Shown: positions 15,563-24,340, counted from the first letter of the stretch. The stretch: DNA of 64,000 nucleotides from UBA4951 sp963652335 (GCA_963652335.1 CAVJSS010000002.1:118880-182879), one strand, 5' to 3'. Made by a program: numbers and translations. The notes: generated by a model from the sequence alone, not told the origin.

Positions 15563-17467
15563 TTATCCTCCTACGCCTTTATCGATAGATGCTCCGGTCA
15601 ATTTGTTGACTAACAAGTTGATGCCGACAACCAAGACGACGATGACCAAGTTGATGCCATTGGCAAGCTGCTCGATGCCGTTTCGGTTGAAATATTCCAA
15701 TATATTCGTTGCCAACGTCGTGTTGCTGGTTATCAACGAGAACAGGGTATATTCGCGCATGCAAGAGATAAATGGGAGCAAGTAGCCAGACAAGAAACTG
15801 GCTTTTTGTATCGGGAAGATGACGCGAGTCATACGTTTGATCCATGGGGTATTCACGATGATGGCGGCTTCTTCGATTTCCCCAGAGAGCTGCAGCATGG
15901 CGTTGGTGCCGCTTCTGGATGCGAACGGAACGAATTTGATTCCGCCGCACAGAACGCATATGGCGATTGCTGACCATTCCGATCCTGTCGTCGAAACGTC
16001 CAAGAAACTAAACGCTGATGTTTTCATCAAGGAGAAGAATACGGCGCTGAAGCACATCGCAGGTATCAAATAAGGCAAGAAGGCCAAAGAACCTACGGCG
16101 TTTGCGAATCTGGATCTTCTCTTTTTGGCAACGGCATAGCCAAGCAAGATACCGGTCGTGCCGCAGATAAGAGAGACGAAGACCGAGATCAAAAGAGTAC
16201 GCCCGATAGCGGATTGGATATCCTTATTGAAAAAGATACCGGCGGTTGATAAACCACGAGCCGAGATATATGCGTCATCGACGGTGTCTGTTTTCGAGAA
16301 CCAAAATTTCCAGTCGATGGAATGGATGTCGCCCGGAGTGGATTCCAAGGATTCCAAAATGAATGAGACAAGCGGAACGATCGCAAAGAAGATGACGACG
16401 ATCATGACGATGATGGCAATAGGCCATCTCCAACCACGAAGGTTGATCTTGGATATCTGGCCGGATTTCCCCGAAACGGTGGTGAACCCACGGCGAGACT
16501 TAGTAAACCAGTTGTTCAATACCAAGATAAGCATCGAGAAGATCATCAATATCGTAGCCATTACATAACCTTCGCCGTTCTTTCCTAATGACAAAGCGCT
16601 TCTTAAGGCGATGGAAATAGAAGTGAAGGATTTGTTGACGTTCAACATGTAAGGAACGGTATAGCTTGAAATGGAAGAAGAGAAGACCAACAAGACCGTT
16701 GAAACGATTGCCGGAGCAACGATAGGCAAAGTGATCCTTCTTAATATTTTCCCGCGTGAAGCTTTCAAAACGGTCGCGGCCTCTTCAAGATTGGCATCCA
16801 TATTGCGCAAAATACCGCCGATAAGGATATATGCGAATGGAGCATAGTGGATACCTAAGCAGAATGCCGATGGCCAAAATCCATAAGTCAGCCATTCAGG
16901 AGCGCATATCCCTGTCAGCGATTGAAGCATGCCTATGCCAGGCGCGGAAGCAATGGCTGTGTTCTTGAAGAAGTTGACCCAGAACATCGCGATTGACCAT
17001 GAAGGCATGATATAAGGGAAAATGAATACCGTTGATAAGAATTTCTTAAACGGCAAATTGGTGCGTGTGATCAAGAACGCTACAACCCCGCCGCCAATAA
17101 CGGCGACGGCGCAAGCGACCAATGACATCAATATGGATTTATATAATGGTGCCCAGAAATAGCTTGCGGAATAGCCAGCAGTTCCCTTATTGGCTAATAA
17201 GTATGGCCACATCAAGAAGGTGAAATTCCCTTTTCTCAATGATGTGCCGAATTCATCGTTTAAAGCTTTTGCTTCGGCTCCCGATTGGATGATCAACGAA
17301 TTGAGAACCATCCTTATAAGTGGGTAGACGACTCCAATGGCAAGGATAATCGCAAATATCACGATGATGAGATTAGCCGGTCGAGATAGATACTGGCCGA
17401 TTGAGTTCATGACCTTTTTCGCACGTTTGCCAAAACCTGGTTTGACAGTAGCGGCGGCAGTAGTCAT
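15563..17467 (-). CDS. ABC importer permease, two fused permease domains
   Basis: 634 residues from the ATG at 17467, chosen because AAGGAG lies 7 nt upstream; a 655-residue reading would begin inside the terminator hairpin. About twelve membrane segments are visible. Two EAA loops are present: EEAATVLKASRG in the first half and EEAAIIVNTPWI in the second. Each half is a complete BPD permease module, the fused layout of iron(III), 2-aminoethylphosphonate and some polyamine importers. Partner of the lipoprotein at 17565 and the ATPase at 14065. Confidence 0.88.
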   Translation of the reverse strand: MTTAAATVKPGFGKRAKKVMNSIGQYLSRPANLIIVIFAIILAIGVVYPLIRMVLNSLIIQSGAEAKALNDEFGTSLRKGNFTFLMWPYLLANKGTAGYSASYFWAPLYKSILMSLVACAVAVIGGGVVAFLITRTNLPFKKFLSTVFIFPYIMPSWSIAMFWVNFFKNTAIASAPGIGMLQSLTGICAPEWLTYGFWPSAFCLGIHYAPFAYILIGGILRNMDANLEEAATVLKASRGKILRRITLPIVAPAIVSTVLLVFSSSISSYTVPYMLNVNKSFTSISIALRSALSLGKNGEGYVMATILMIFSMLILVLNNWFTKSRRGFTTVSGKSGQISKINLRGWRWPIAIIVMIVVIFFAIVPLVSFILESLESTPGDIHSIDWKFWFSKTDTVDDAYISARGLSTAGIFFNKDIQSAIGRTLLISVFVSLICGTTGILLGYAVAKKRRSRFANAVGSLAFLPYLIPAMCFSAVFFSLMKTSAFSFLDVSTTGSEWSAIAICVLCGGIKFVPFASRSGTNAMLQLSGEIEEAAIIVNTPWIKRMTRVIFPIQKASFLSGYLLPFISCMREYTLFSLITSNTTLATNILEYFNRNGIEQLANGINLVIVVLVVGINLLVNKLTGASIDKGVGG

Positions 17468-17489
17468 AAGTTTCTCCTTAAAAAGTAAT

Positions 17490-17523
17490 AACGGGGATCG
17501 TGGAACCAACCATAATCCCCGTT
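17490..17523 (-). terminator. Intra-operon terminator/attenuator between lipoprotein and permease
   Basis: AACGGGGAT (17490-17498) pairs perfectly with ATCCCCGTT (17515-17523). On the minus strand it is followed by ATTACTTTTT. It would reduce permease and ATPase expression relative to the binding protein, a common arrangement. Confidence 0.75.
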
Positions 17524-17564
17524 GATTCAAATGCTAATCAATTAGCTTCCCAGTTTCGGGAGAA

Positions 17565-18941
17565 TTAGGCTTTGGTCACTTTCGCAACGATGGCGTTGAC
17601 GGTTGAGCTCTTGACGGTCTTGAGATAGTCAAAGTCTTCGTTGACTTCTCTGGCTTTATGTTGTTCTTTGGTCCAGTCGCCAGCGGCGTAGTTGAACGAA
17701 GAACTGGCGGTTCCTGGATAATAATAACCATATTGGTTACCGGCGTTGCCATCGGTTCCCGGGGTGCTCTTATTGAAGATAGCGGCCTTGTAAGTTTCTT
17801 CTTCAAGCAAGACGCGGGCGAATAAAGCGGCGGTATATGGGAATTTGGCGTTGTTGATGATTTGGGAATCCATGCAATACATGAATCCGTTGAATCCATC
17901 GATGGTCCAATCCCATTTGACGGTAGTCATCGCATTGACTTCGGCTTCGTTGTAAGTATAGGTTTTGCCATCGCAAGTCACTTCGAAATTGGTAGTGTCT
18001 GTCTTGCCATCTCCATCCATGTCGACGGCATATTTCTTACCGACTGCGTCTTTCATCTTGGCGAAAGCGCCATAATAGACATATCCAGCGGCCCAGTCAT
18101 CCTTGAGCTGGGTTTCTTTCATGGCAGTGCCATCGGAAGAATGCCAACGGGAGATGGTATCGAGGAATTGATCGAGCCATTGGGCGCCGGCGGATTCGTA
18201 CTTATCGGTCTTTGCCCATTCTTTTCCGAAATAGTTCTTATAGGCGGTTTTGATTCTGTCTTGTTCTTTCTCACTCAAAACGGAGACCAAGAAAGACATG
18301 TTGATTTGTTCGGTTTCCGGGGATTGGAAAGATACTTTGGTAATGGCATCGGCCTTATTGGCATCTTTCGCGGCGGTCGTCATTTGCCAAATGTTGTGAA
18401 GTTTGAATCCGTTGACCTTTTCGAAGTTGGTGTTGGTCCAGAACAATTTGTTGAAGTGAATGCCTTTGAGAGGGTTGCAATCTTCATCGGACAAACCAAT
18501 GGCGCTCTTGTCGGCTGGCGAATAGTTATAAAGAATGCCATCATCGACGAGGGTGGCAAATGAACGGGCGTCCTGAGCTAAGACATAGTCGGCGAAATAT
18601 TGATTGTCAGCGGCTTGCAAAGCGGTTAACAAAGCGGCGTCTTTATAGCTGTTGTTAACGTCGATATTGTCATTGTCGGTGCCATATTTGATCCAATCGC
18701 ATTGGGCGGCGACGGAAGTGGCGACCTTCTGAAGAGCGGAAGTCAAGCCAACGACTTTAAATTTTTCGTTTGGCTGAGCTTCGAATTCGGCTTTGGATTT
18801 CTCCTTTAGCTCGGCAAGCGTCAATTTGCTGGCTGCTTCAACGTCGGCTGCGGTTCCGGTCTTGGTATTTCCGCAAGAAGCCATGGCGATGGCAGATCCA
18901 GCTAAGAGCAGGATAGCTCCGAATTTAGTACCTTTTTTCAT
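17565..18941 (-). CDS. ABC importer substrate-binding lipoprotein
   Basis: 458 residues. The N-terminus is a lipoprotein signal with lipobox AMASC, lipidated Cys23. The mature protein is hydrophilic and of the size of periplasmic-type binding proteins. A strong AGGAGG precedes the ATG. First gene of a minus-strand operon with a fused permease and an ATPase. The sequence does not match a ligand family clearly enough to name the substrate; iron, polyamine or an oligosaccharide are possible. An antisense ORF of 233 codons over it is a composition shadow. Confidence 0.85.
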   Translation of the reverse strand: MKKGTKFGAILLLAGSAIAMASCGNTKTGTAADVEAASKLTLAELKEKSKAEFEAQPNEKFKVVGLTSALQKVATSVAAQCDWIKYGTDNDNIDVNNSYKDAALLTALQAADNQYFADYVLAQDARSFATLVDDGILYNYSPADKSAIGLSDEDCNPLKGIHFNKLFWTNTNFEKVNGFKLHNIWQMTTAAKDANKADAITKVSFQSPETEQINMSFLVSVLSEKEQDRIKTAYKNYFGKEWAKTDKYESAGAQWLDQFLDTISRWHSSDGTAMKETQLKDDWAAGYVYYGAFAKMKDAVGKKYAVDMDGDGKTDTTNFEVTCDGKTYTYNEAEVNAMTTVKWDWTIDGFNGFMYCMDSQIINNAKFPYTAALFARVLLEEETYKAAIFNKSTPGTDGNAGNQYGYYYPGTASSSFNYAAGDWTKEQHKAREVNEDFDYLKTVKSSTVNAIVAKVTKA

Positions 18942-19084
18942 TTTTACCTCCTAGAAAAAAGATTTTTGTTTCTGCGATGTGTGCGTTCAATCGATACCTT
19001 CACAGGCTATGGAATTTTCGGCGTTCATCGCATGTATACACATACACTAACGCATTAAAGACACGAAAGTCCAACAAAAACATG

Positions 19085-19100
19085 GTGAACGAACGCTCAC
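19085..19100 (-). terminator. Possible terminator of the tyrosine phosphatase gene
   Basis: On the minus strand GTGAGC-GTTC-GTTCAC forms a 6-bp stem with one G-T pair, followed 4 nt later by five T. It lies about 30 nt beyond the phosphatase stop. The rest of the 189-nt gap to 18941 holds the upstream region of the lipoprotein gene; no clear promoter was found there. Confidence 0.45.
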
Positions 19101-19130
19101 TTTTTCATAATGAGGATTTTCAGATCCTAT

Positions 19131-19922
19131 TTATCGTTCCAAATAAAAATTTTTCCAATTTTCGATTCGATCTTTGGTCACATTGAAATGTTTTGATAAA
19201 TAATTTTCAAATGACCCATATTCCTCGATAATCGCTTTTATTGACAATTCATAATATTTTTTTTCAACTACGACCAACTTTTTCATGTAGTAGGCGCAAT
19301 ATAGCTTATGGCTCTTTTTGAATGATTCTTGGATTCTCCATTTATTCTTCTTTTTTCGAGAGAAATTCGAAGCAAGATAGTCTTTGACGATATCCTTTTC
19401 GTTGACACCTAAAGCGTTGAGCAAAACAAAGAATAAAATTCCTGTTCTATCTTTGCCTCCTTGGCAATGAACCAATATTTTTTCATGATGATCCAAAGCC
19501 TCGAATATCTTTGTGAATTCTTTTGAAAAAGGTATTTGCTTATAGAGTTTCAAATATTCTTGATATTTAGATTTGAATTCTCTGAAAGTCGGATTGCTGT
19601 AATCCCATAAGCCGACATCGATGGCCGTGAAGTCCAATTTGTCTTCTTTGAACTTTGAATCTATCGATTCCAGCAAAGATAGGCTGACGTTTTTTATATT
19701 GCTGAATGGGTAATCGGTTCTTCCTGATAAAGTGAATGGATCCCTTAAATCGAAAATCGTATTAAGACCTAAGGCTTCCACGCTGCTTATCGTTTCTTTA
19801 TCTATGTCCGTTGGAATATAGGCTGAGCGAAAAAGATATCCATTTTTGACGGTTCTTCCATCTTTGGTTTTCATTCCTCCGACATCGCGGAAATTCAATA
19901 AATGGATACCAGGGTAAATCAT
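19131..19922 (-). CDS. Tyrosine-protein phosphatase (HCx5R type)
   Basis: 263 residues. The catalytic loop HCQGGKDRTG gives Cys153 and Arg159. The N-terminus NFRDVGGMKTKDGRTVK and FDLRDPFT near residue 60 match the bacterial Y-phosphatase3 family (relatives of IphP and LipA). Such enzymes dephosphorylate phosphotyrosine or phosphoinositides; the substrate here is unknown. No signal peptide, so it is cytoplasmic. The gene lacks a Shine-Dalgarno sequence and has TATATT 8 nt before the ATG. It is transcribed alone. Confidence 0.88.
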   Translation of the reverse strand: MIYPGIHLLNFRDVGGMKTKDGRTVKNGYLFRSAYIPTDIDKETISSVEALGLNTIFDLRDPFTLSGRTDYPFSNIKNVSLSLLESIDSKFKEDKLDFTAIDVGLWDYSNPTFREFKSKYQEYLKLYKQIPFSKEFTKIFEALDHHEKILVHCQGGKDRTGILFFVLLNALGVNEKDIVKDYLASNFSRKKKNKWRIQESFKKSHKLYCAYYMKKLVVVEKKYYELSIKAIIEEYGSFENYLSKHFNVTKDRIENWKNFYLER

Positions 19923-19929
19923 TATTCAC

Positions 19930-19935
19930 AATATA
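19930..19935 (-). promoter_or_regulatory. -10 element of the tyrosine phosphatase gene (leaderless candidate)
   Basis: On the minus strand TATATT (5 of 6) ends 8 nt before the ATG at 19922. No ribosome binding site is present. The -35 region is weak. Confidence 0.45.
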
Positions 19936-20038
19936 TTCGAGCACCGCAGTTTTTTCTAATTGTAAACACTTACACGATAGGTTTCGTTCCTTTGCTTTGC
20001 ACGCACGCTAAAATAAGGGTGCTATAAGGAGATATCAA

Positions 20039-20986
20039 ATGCCATTAGTAACCTCAAAAGAAATGTTCCGTCGCGCTATCGACGGAAAATACGGAATCGG
20101 TGCTTTTAATTTCGATAACATCGATGTTATGCGCGCCATCCTTCGTGCCGCGAACAATCTAAAAGCCCCTATCATCATCATGGTTTCCTCCGGCGCTTGG
20201 AAATTCATGAACCCGCTCTATATCCGCACGGTTTGCGATGTTGCGGCCAAAGAATTCCCTAACGCTGAATTCTGCTTGCATTTAGATCACGGCAAGACCG
20301 TCGAGCTTTGCAAACAAGCCGTCGACGCCGGTTTCACATCCGTTATGATCGATGCCTCTGCCCTTCCTTACGAAGAGAACATCAAAGCCACCAAAGAAGT
20401 CGTCGAATATGCTCATGCAAGAGGCGTTGTCGTCGAATCCGAATTAGGCGCCATCGCCGGCATTGAAGACGATGTCAACGTCGACGATAAATATGGATGC
20501 TTCACCCATCCCGATCAGGCCGTCGACTTTGTCCAACGCACCGGAATCGATAGCTTGGCAATCGCCATCGGAACTGCTCATGGCGCTTACAAATTCAAGC
20601 CGGGAACCAATCCGAAACTCCGCTTCGACATTTTGGATGAAATCGAGAAGAAACTTCCAGGACTCCCACTCGTTTTGCATGGCGCTTCCTCCGTTCCAGC
20701 CTCGTCTTTGGCCTTGATTAATGAAAACGGCGGCTATATGCCAGCCGCTATCGGCATCCCAGAAGCCATGCTTGAAGAAGCTTGCAAACGCGGAGTCAGC
20801 AAGATCAACGTCGGAACCGATTTGCGCGTCGCTTTTACCGGCAACATGCGTAAGGTCATGAAAGAGAAACCGGAAGTCTACGATCTTCGCACCCTCTTTA
20901 CCCCAGGTCTTGAAGCCATCACCACTTTGGTAGAAAGCAAGATAACCGGCTACCTTCATTCCGAAGGGAAGGCCGTTACCGACTAA
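20039..20986 (+). CDS. fba: Fructose-bisphosphate aldolase, class II (second copy)
   Basis: 315-residue Zn aldolase with HLDHGKT, VVESELGAIAG, GTAHGAYKF, LHGASSVP and KINVGTDLR. The middle third is nearly identical to the 11870-12817 aldolase, whereas residues 1-105 and the last 75 differ clearly, so the pair looks homogenised by gene conversion. AAGGAG lies 7 nt before the ATG and a TAAAAT at 20009-20014 could be its -10. It is a single-gene unit ended by the terminator at 21004. Confidence 0.95.
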   Translation: MPLVTSKEMFRRAIDGKYGIGAFNFDNIDVMRAILRAANNLKAPIIIMVSSGAWKFMNPLYIRTVCDVAAKEFPNAEFCLHLDHGKTVELCKQAVDAGFTSVMIDASALPYEENIKATKEVVEYAHARGVVVESELGAIAGIEDDVNVDDKYGCFTHPDQAVDFVQRTGIDSLAIAIGTAHGAYKFKPGTNPKLRFDILDEIEKKLPGLPLVLHGASSVPASSLALINENGGYMPAAIGIPEAMLEEACKRGVSKINVGTDLRVAFTGNMRKVMKEKPEVYDLRTLFTPGLEAITTLVESKITGYLHSEGKAVTD

Positions 20987-21003
20987 TTTTTGACGAAAGC
21001 AAG

Positions 21004-21030
21004 CCACGGCTATTGCCGTGGTTTTCTTTT
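21004..21030 (+). terminator. Terminator after the 20039 aldolase
   Basis: CCACGGC (21004-21010), loop TATT, GCCGTGG (21015-21021), followed by TTTTCTTTTT. A strong intrinsic terminator. Confidence 0.92.
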
Positions 21031-21040
21031 TGGGTGCACG

Positions 21041-21049
21041 TGCTAGAAT
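21041..21049 (+). promoter_or_regulatory. Extended -10 promoter of cysS, leaderless start
   Basis: TGC-TAGAAT is an extended -10 element (5 of 6) ending exactly 7 nt before the A of the cysS ATG at 21056. No Shine-Dalgarno sequence is present between it and the start codon. Confidence 0.6.
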
Positions 21050-21055
21050 TAAGCC

Positions 21056-22402
21056 ATGAAAAAGCTGATCATTTTTAATTCCCTAGGCAACAAACTCGAA
21101 GAGTTTAAGCCGCTAATTCCCAATAAAGCCTCCATCTATTGCTGCGGACCAACTGTCTACAATGATCCTCATATCGGGAATTTCCGCCCAGTCATTGTTT
21201 TCGATGTTCTTCGTAGGACTTTGAAACGATTGGGATATGATGTCACATTCGTATCGAACTATACGGATGTTGACGATAAAATCATCAAACGCGCCAAAGA
21301 ATTAGGCATAAGCGAAAAGGAATTGACCGATTCCGTTATCGCCGAATATCGTCGTTTGGTTGCTGCGGTTGGATCGATGCAACCTGATGTGGCGCCAACC
21401 CCGACCGTCTATATGCCACAAATATTGGAATATGTTAACGACCTTGTCGAAAGCGGAGCAGCTTATTCCATTGACGGAGACGTTTATCTTAAGGTCACCG
21501 ATATTCCTTCGTATGGGGAATTATCCGGCAATTCCATAGAAGATCTCGAATCAGGCGCCAGGATAAACGTAAACGAAAAGAAAAAGGATCCTATAGATTT
21601 TGCTCTTTGGAAGGAAACCGATGAAGGAATCAAATGGGCTTCTCCTTGGGGCGAAGGAAGGCCTGGATGGCATACCGAATGCTGCGTTATGATCAATTCG
21701 ATTTTCAAGGACCAAGGCGGGCTTATCGATATTCATGGCGGAGGTTTCGATCTGAAATTCCCTCATCACGAAAACGAGATGGCCCAAGCCAAAGCCCATA
21801 ATCACAACAAACTTGCCAATTATTGGATGCATAATGGCTTCATCAACGTCGATAACGAAAAAATGTCCAAATCGTTAGGCAACGTCATTTTGATGAAAGA
21901 TGTCGTCGAAAAATATGGCGGCATCCCTTTTAGGATGATGATTTTGGCTGCGCATTATAGAGCCCCGGCTTCTTTTTCCGAAGAAACGATAAAAGAGGCA
22001 CAAAAGAAATATCAGCAGCTTATTCAATCCACCAAGATGGTTGGCATTCAATTACAGTTGGATGGAGTTGATGTCCAAAAATTGAACAAGCCTGAAGAAA
22101 ACAAGGTGTTGGATGCCCTTTGCGACGACTTGAACACCCCTAACGCCTTGACTGCTTTATATGAGCAAAACAAAGACTTGAACATGGTCTTCAGAACTCG
22201 TCCGATAGATGTCGAAAAGCTAAAGAACGCATTCTCTTTGGTGTTGGATTCATGCGAAATGTTAGGTATTGCTCTGAATATCCCCAATCTTAGCGAATCG
22301 GATAAAATTCTTTATAAAGAATACAATGAGGCGAAAGCCAACAAAGATTTCGCCAAATCAGACGAAATCCGTTCCAAATTAATCGAACGCGGCGTCTTCT
22401 AG
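21056..22402 (+). CDS. cysS: Cysteinyl-tRNA synthetase
   Basis: 448-residue class I synthetase charging tRNA-Cys. Family features are the zinc/substrate Cys of CCGPT (29-30), HIGN at 39-42, WHTEC near 205-209, HHENE at 237-241 and KMSKS at 269-273. The order cysS then rlmB is that of Bacillus, although mrnC is missing between them. The start has no ribosome binding site and lies 7 nt after an extended -10. Confidence 0.97.
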   Translation: MKKLIIFNSLGNKLEEFKPLIPNKASIYCCGPTVYNDPHIGNFRPVIVFDVLRRTLKRLGYDVTFVSNYTDVDDKIIKRAKELGISEKELTDSVIAEYRRLVAAVGSMQPDVAPTPTVYMPQILEYVNDLVESGAAYSIDGDVYLKVTDIPSYGELSGNSIEDLESGARINVNEKKKDPIDFALWKETDEGIKWASPWGEGRPGWHTECCVMINSIFKDQGGLIDIHGGGFDLKFPHHENEMAQAKAHNHNKLANYWMHNGFINVDNEKMSKSLGNVILMKDVVEKYGGIPFRMMILAAHYRAPASFSEETIKEAQKKYQQLIQSTKMVGIQLQLDGVDVQKLNKPEENKVLDALCDDLNTPNALTALYEQNKDLNMVFRTRPIDVEKLKNAFSLVLDSCEMLGIALNIPNLSESDKILYKEYNEAKANKDFAKSDEIRSKLIERGVF

Positions 22403-22403
22403 A

Positions 22404-22463
22404 TATGACAAAACCAGCAAATATGTCATAGGCTAATTTTATAAAACAGATATATTTGTCATA
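22404..22463. repeat. Three TATGACA/TGTCATA boxes in the rlmB promoter region
   Basis: TATGACA at 22404-22410 and TGTCATA at 22424-22430 form an inverted repeat; a further TGTCATA at 22457-22463 overlaps the candidate -35. A weaker TTGTCAA follows at about 22487. The 130-nt cysS-rlmB gap holds these boxes and the promoter. They could be sites of a transcription factor. Confidence 0.5.
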
Positions 22464-22483
22464 TTTTTTATTAAATATATACA
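22456..22483 (+). promoter_or_regulatory. Candidate promoter of the rlmB-sigma operon
   Basis: TTGTCA (22456-22461), 16-nt spacer, TATACA (22478-22483). The -35 lies within the third TGTCATA box. A strong AAGGAGGG then precedes rlmB. Confidence 0.55.
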
Positions 22484-22532
22484 GAATTGTCAATTATTAA
22501 ATTAAATTATTCGTAACTTAAGGAGGGAAGAT

Positions 22533-23252
22533 ATGGGTAATATCGTTTATGGGAAGAACCCAGTGGAAGCGGCTGTTGCAAGCAATCATGCAAAGACGGT
22601 ATATATCGCTGAACGCCTTAAGTCTGATTCATTTGCTCTTAAACTGATCTCAGAAGGGGCAAAAGCCAAATATGTGCCGGATGCGACGCTTGAAAGAATT
22701 GCCAAGACCAAATTCACCCAAGGTTATGTGGCCGAAGTTGAAGAGTATCGGCTTTATTCCCTTGCCGAGCTCATCAACGACGCGAAAACAAAGCGGTTTC
22801 CTCTTATTGCGATGTTAGATGGAATCGAAGACCCACATAACTTAGGTGCGATCTTGCGTAGCGCCGACGCCTTCGGAGTAGACGGAATCATCATGAAGAA
22901 AAGAGGGCAGGCCCCTCTTAATCAAACGGTGGCCAAAGTCTCAACCGGAGCGATCGAATACGTCAAGGTTTGCGAGGTAGCCAACCTTTCCCAAGCCATC
23001 AAAACGTTGAAAGACAATGGCTACTGGATCGTTGCTACCGATGGCTCAGCCACTCAAAATTATGATGACATTGATTACAAGTCCCCAATCTGTGTCATCA
23101 TCGGTTCTGAGGGATTTGGCATCTCCCAACTCGTTCTGCGCAATTCTGACTTTGTCGTCAAAATCCCGATGTATGGGCACGTCAATTCGCTTAATGCAAG
23201 CAATGCGGCCTGTACCTTATTCGCGCAAATCGATCACAACCGCAGACACTGA
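22533..23252 (+). CDS. rlmB: SPOUT rRNA 2'-O-methyltransferase (RlmB/TrmH family)
   Basis: 239 residues. An N-terminal substrate-binding domain (about 1-80, beginning GNIVYGKNPVEAA) is followed by a SpoU methylase domain with the three motifs DPHNLGAILRSADAFG, IIGSEGFGIS and IPMYGHVNSLNAS that build the SAM-binding trefoil knot. It most likely methylates the ribose of a 23S rRNA guanosine. Position between cysS and the sigma-like gene is as in Bacillus (yacO). AAGGAGGG precedes the ATG. Confidence 0.93.
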   Translation: MGNIVYGKNPVEAAVASNHAKTVYIAERLKSDSFALKLISEGAKAKYVPDATLERIAKTKFTQGYVAEVEEYRLYSLAELINDAKTKRFPLIAMLDGIEDPHNLGAILRSADAFGVDGIIMKKRGQAPLNQTVAKVSTGAIEYVKVCEVANLSQAIKTLKDNGYWIVATDGSATQNYDDIDYKSPICVIIGSEGFGISQLVLRNSDFVVKIPMYGHVNSLNASNAACTLFAQIDHNRRH

Positions 23253-23275
23253 GTTCCTCTCTTTCGAGGAATCTT

Positions 23276-23884
23276 ATGGATAAGTATGATCCACTCACGG
23301 ATGAAGAACTTCTTTTGCTAACGAGAGCAGGAGACAACACTGCGTATACGTTGCTAATACGCAGATTCTTAGGACCCTCGCGCAAAGGCGATATCAATCG
23401 TGCCTACCCAGGAATCATAGCGAGATATTCTTTATGGGAAGTTTCATCGGTCTCCCTATCGACTTTTTGGTCATGCATGGATGGATATCGCTTCGGGACC
23501 GTGCGTTTTCACACTTACTATCTAAGCTCTCTGCGTTTCAATTTGATCAGATTTGACCAAAATAAGCAGAGAGATAAAAAATACGTCGCTTCTTTGGATG
23601 CTTCTTTAAATGAAGATGGCGATTTTTGTCTGCATGATGTTTTGTCAATTGAAGATACGATTGACGACCCTAAGAATTTTGTAAATTACTATGAAACTTT
23701 AGAAGCGATAAAAAAGCTTCCGAAAGCCATTCCTCATCAAACTTTGGAAATAGCCAAAATGAAGGCAAACGGATTGACATTCGTCGAAATAGCGGAAGCG
23801 ATGAAATTAACGTACAGACAAGTGTATGTTCGTTATCAGCAATTTTTGGAAAAAGCCAAGAAGCTCATCAAAAAACCGGACTGA
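23276..23884 (+). CDS. Divergent SigH-like sigma factor
   Basis: 202 residues. Position (after rlmB, before rpmG-secE-nusG) is that of sigH in Bacillus. The N-terminus LTDEELLLLTRAGDNTAYTLLIRRFL resembles sigma region 1.2/2.1, and the C-terminus has a helix-turn-helix (GLTFVEIAEAMKLTYRQVYVRYQQFL) like region 4.2. The region 2 core that melts and reads the -10 is strongly altered: residues 32-90 lack the usual DIVQEG-type block and contain many aromatic residues. It is either a specialised sigma factor or a derivative with another role. GAGGA lies 5 nt before the ATG. Confidence 0.6.
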   Translation: MDKYDPLTDEELLLLTRAGDNTAYTLLIRRFLGPSRKGDINRAYPGIIARYSLWEVSSVSLSTFWSCMDGYRFGTVRFHTYYLSSLRFNLIRFDQNKQRDKKYVASLDASLNEDGDFCLHDVLSIEDTIDDPKNFVNYYETLEAIKKLPKAIPHQTLEIAKMKANGLTFVEIAEAMKLTYRQVYVRYQQFLEKAKKLIKKPD

Positions 23885-23919
23885 TTTACTTTTACGCAGT
23901 GTGAACTAGACGCACGTTC

Positions 23920-23948
23920 TTGACACGCATTGAGAATGCGATTAATCT
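23920..23948 (+). promoter_or_regulatory. Promoter of rpmG-secE-nusG
   Basis: TTGACA (23920-23925), 17-nt spacer, TAATCT (23943-23948). The perfect -35 and ideal spacing give a strong sigma-A-type promoter 26 nt before rpmG. Confidence 0.78.
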
Positions 23949-23973
23949 ATTGGCACGCTAAGGTGAATGGTTT

Positions 23974-24123
23974 ATGGGTAGGGAAAAGGTGTTTTTGGTT
24001 TGCTCCGAATGTCTGTCTAGAAATTATAGCATCGCCAAGCGAAACGATCGGACCATAAGGTTCGAAATCATGAAATTTTGCCCAAACTGCAACCGTCATA
24101 CGTTGCATAAGGAAAGCAAATAG
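23974..24123 (+). CDS. rpmG: Ribosomal protein L33, zinc-binding type
   Basis: 49 residues, read from ATG at 23974 to TAG at 24121-24123, after an AAGGTG binding site. Cys10, Cys13, Cys36 and Cys39 form the zinc ribbon of the C+ form. The rpmG-secE-nusG order is conserved in bacteria. Confidence 0.95.
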   Translation: MGREKVFLVCSECLSRNYSIAKRNDRTIRFEIMKFCPNCNRHTLHKESK

Positions 24124-24134
24124 GAGGAATGCAT

Positions 24135-24329
24135 ATGACATCGCCTAAAAAATACGCAAAAGAAGTCATCAAAGAAGGCAAGCGCATTCGCTGGCCAAAA
24201 CGCGATGAGCTTTGGCCAGCCATCGTCACAGTCATCGTTATCGCCGTTTTCGTCGCTATATTCCTCTCAATCTGGGATTTGCTTGCAAATAACATTATTT
24301 CCCAGCTTAAAAGCGCATTCGGCGCTTAA
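24135..24329 (+). CDS. secE: Preprotein translocase subunit SecE
   Basis: 64 residues with one C-terminal membrane segment (about 27-50) preceded by the amphipathic helix EVIKEGKRIRWPKRDEL, the SecE signature. Start chosen at 24135 because AGGAGG at 24122-24127 is 7 nt away; an ATG at 24129 lies too close. Partner of SecY (2715). Confidence 0.95.
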   Translation: MTSPKKYAKEVIKEGKRIRWPKRDELWPAIVTVIVIAVFVAIFLSIWDLLANNIISQLKSAFGA

Positions 24330-24340
24330 GGAGCCATCAT

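Noticed and set aside
17862..18563. Plus-strand ORF of 233 codons inside the 17565 lipoprotein gene
   Set aside because: Antisense shadow of a well-supported lipoprotein gene; no family features.
24129..24134. ATG at 24129 as the secE start
   Set aside because: Only one base from the AGGAGG site, too close for initiation; the ATG at 24135 has normal spacing.
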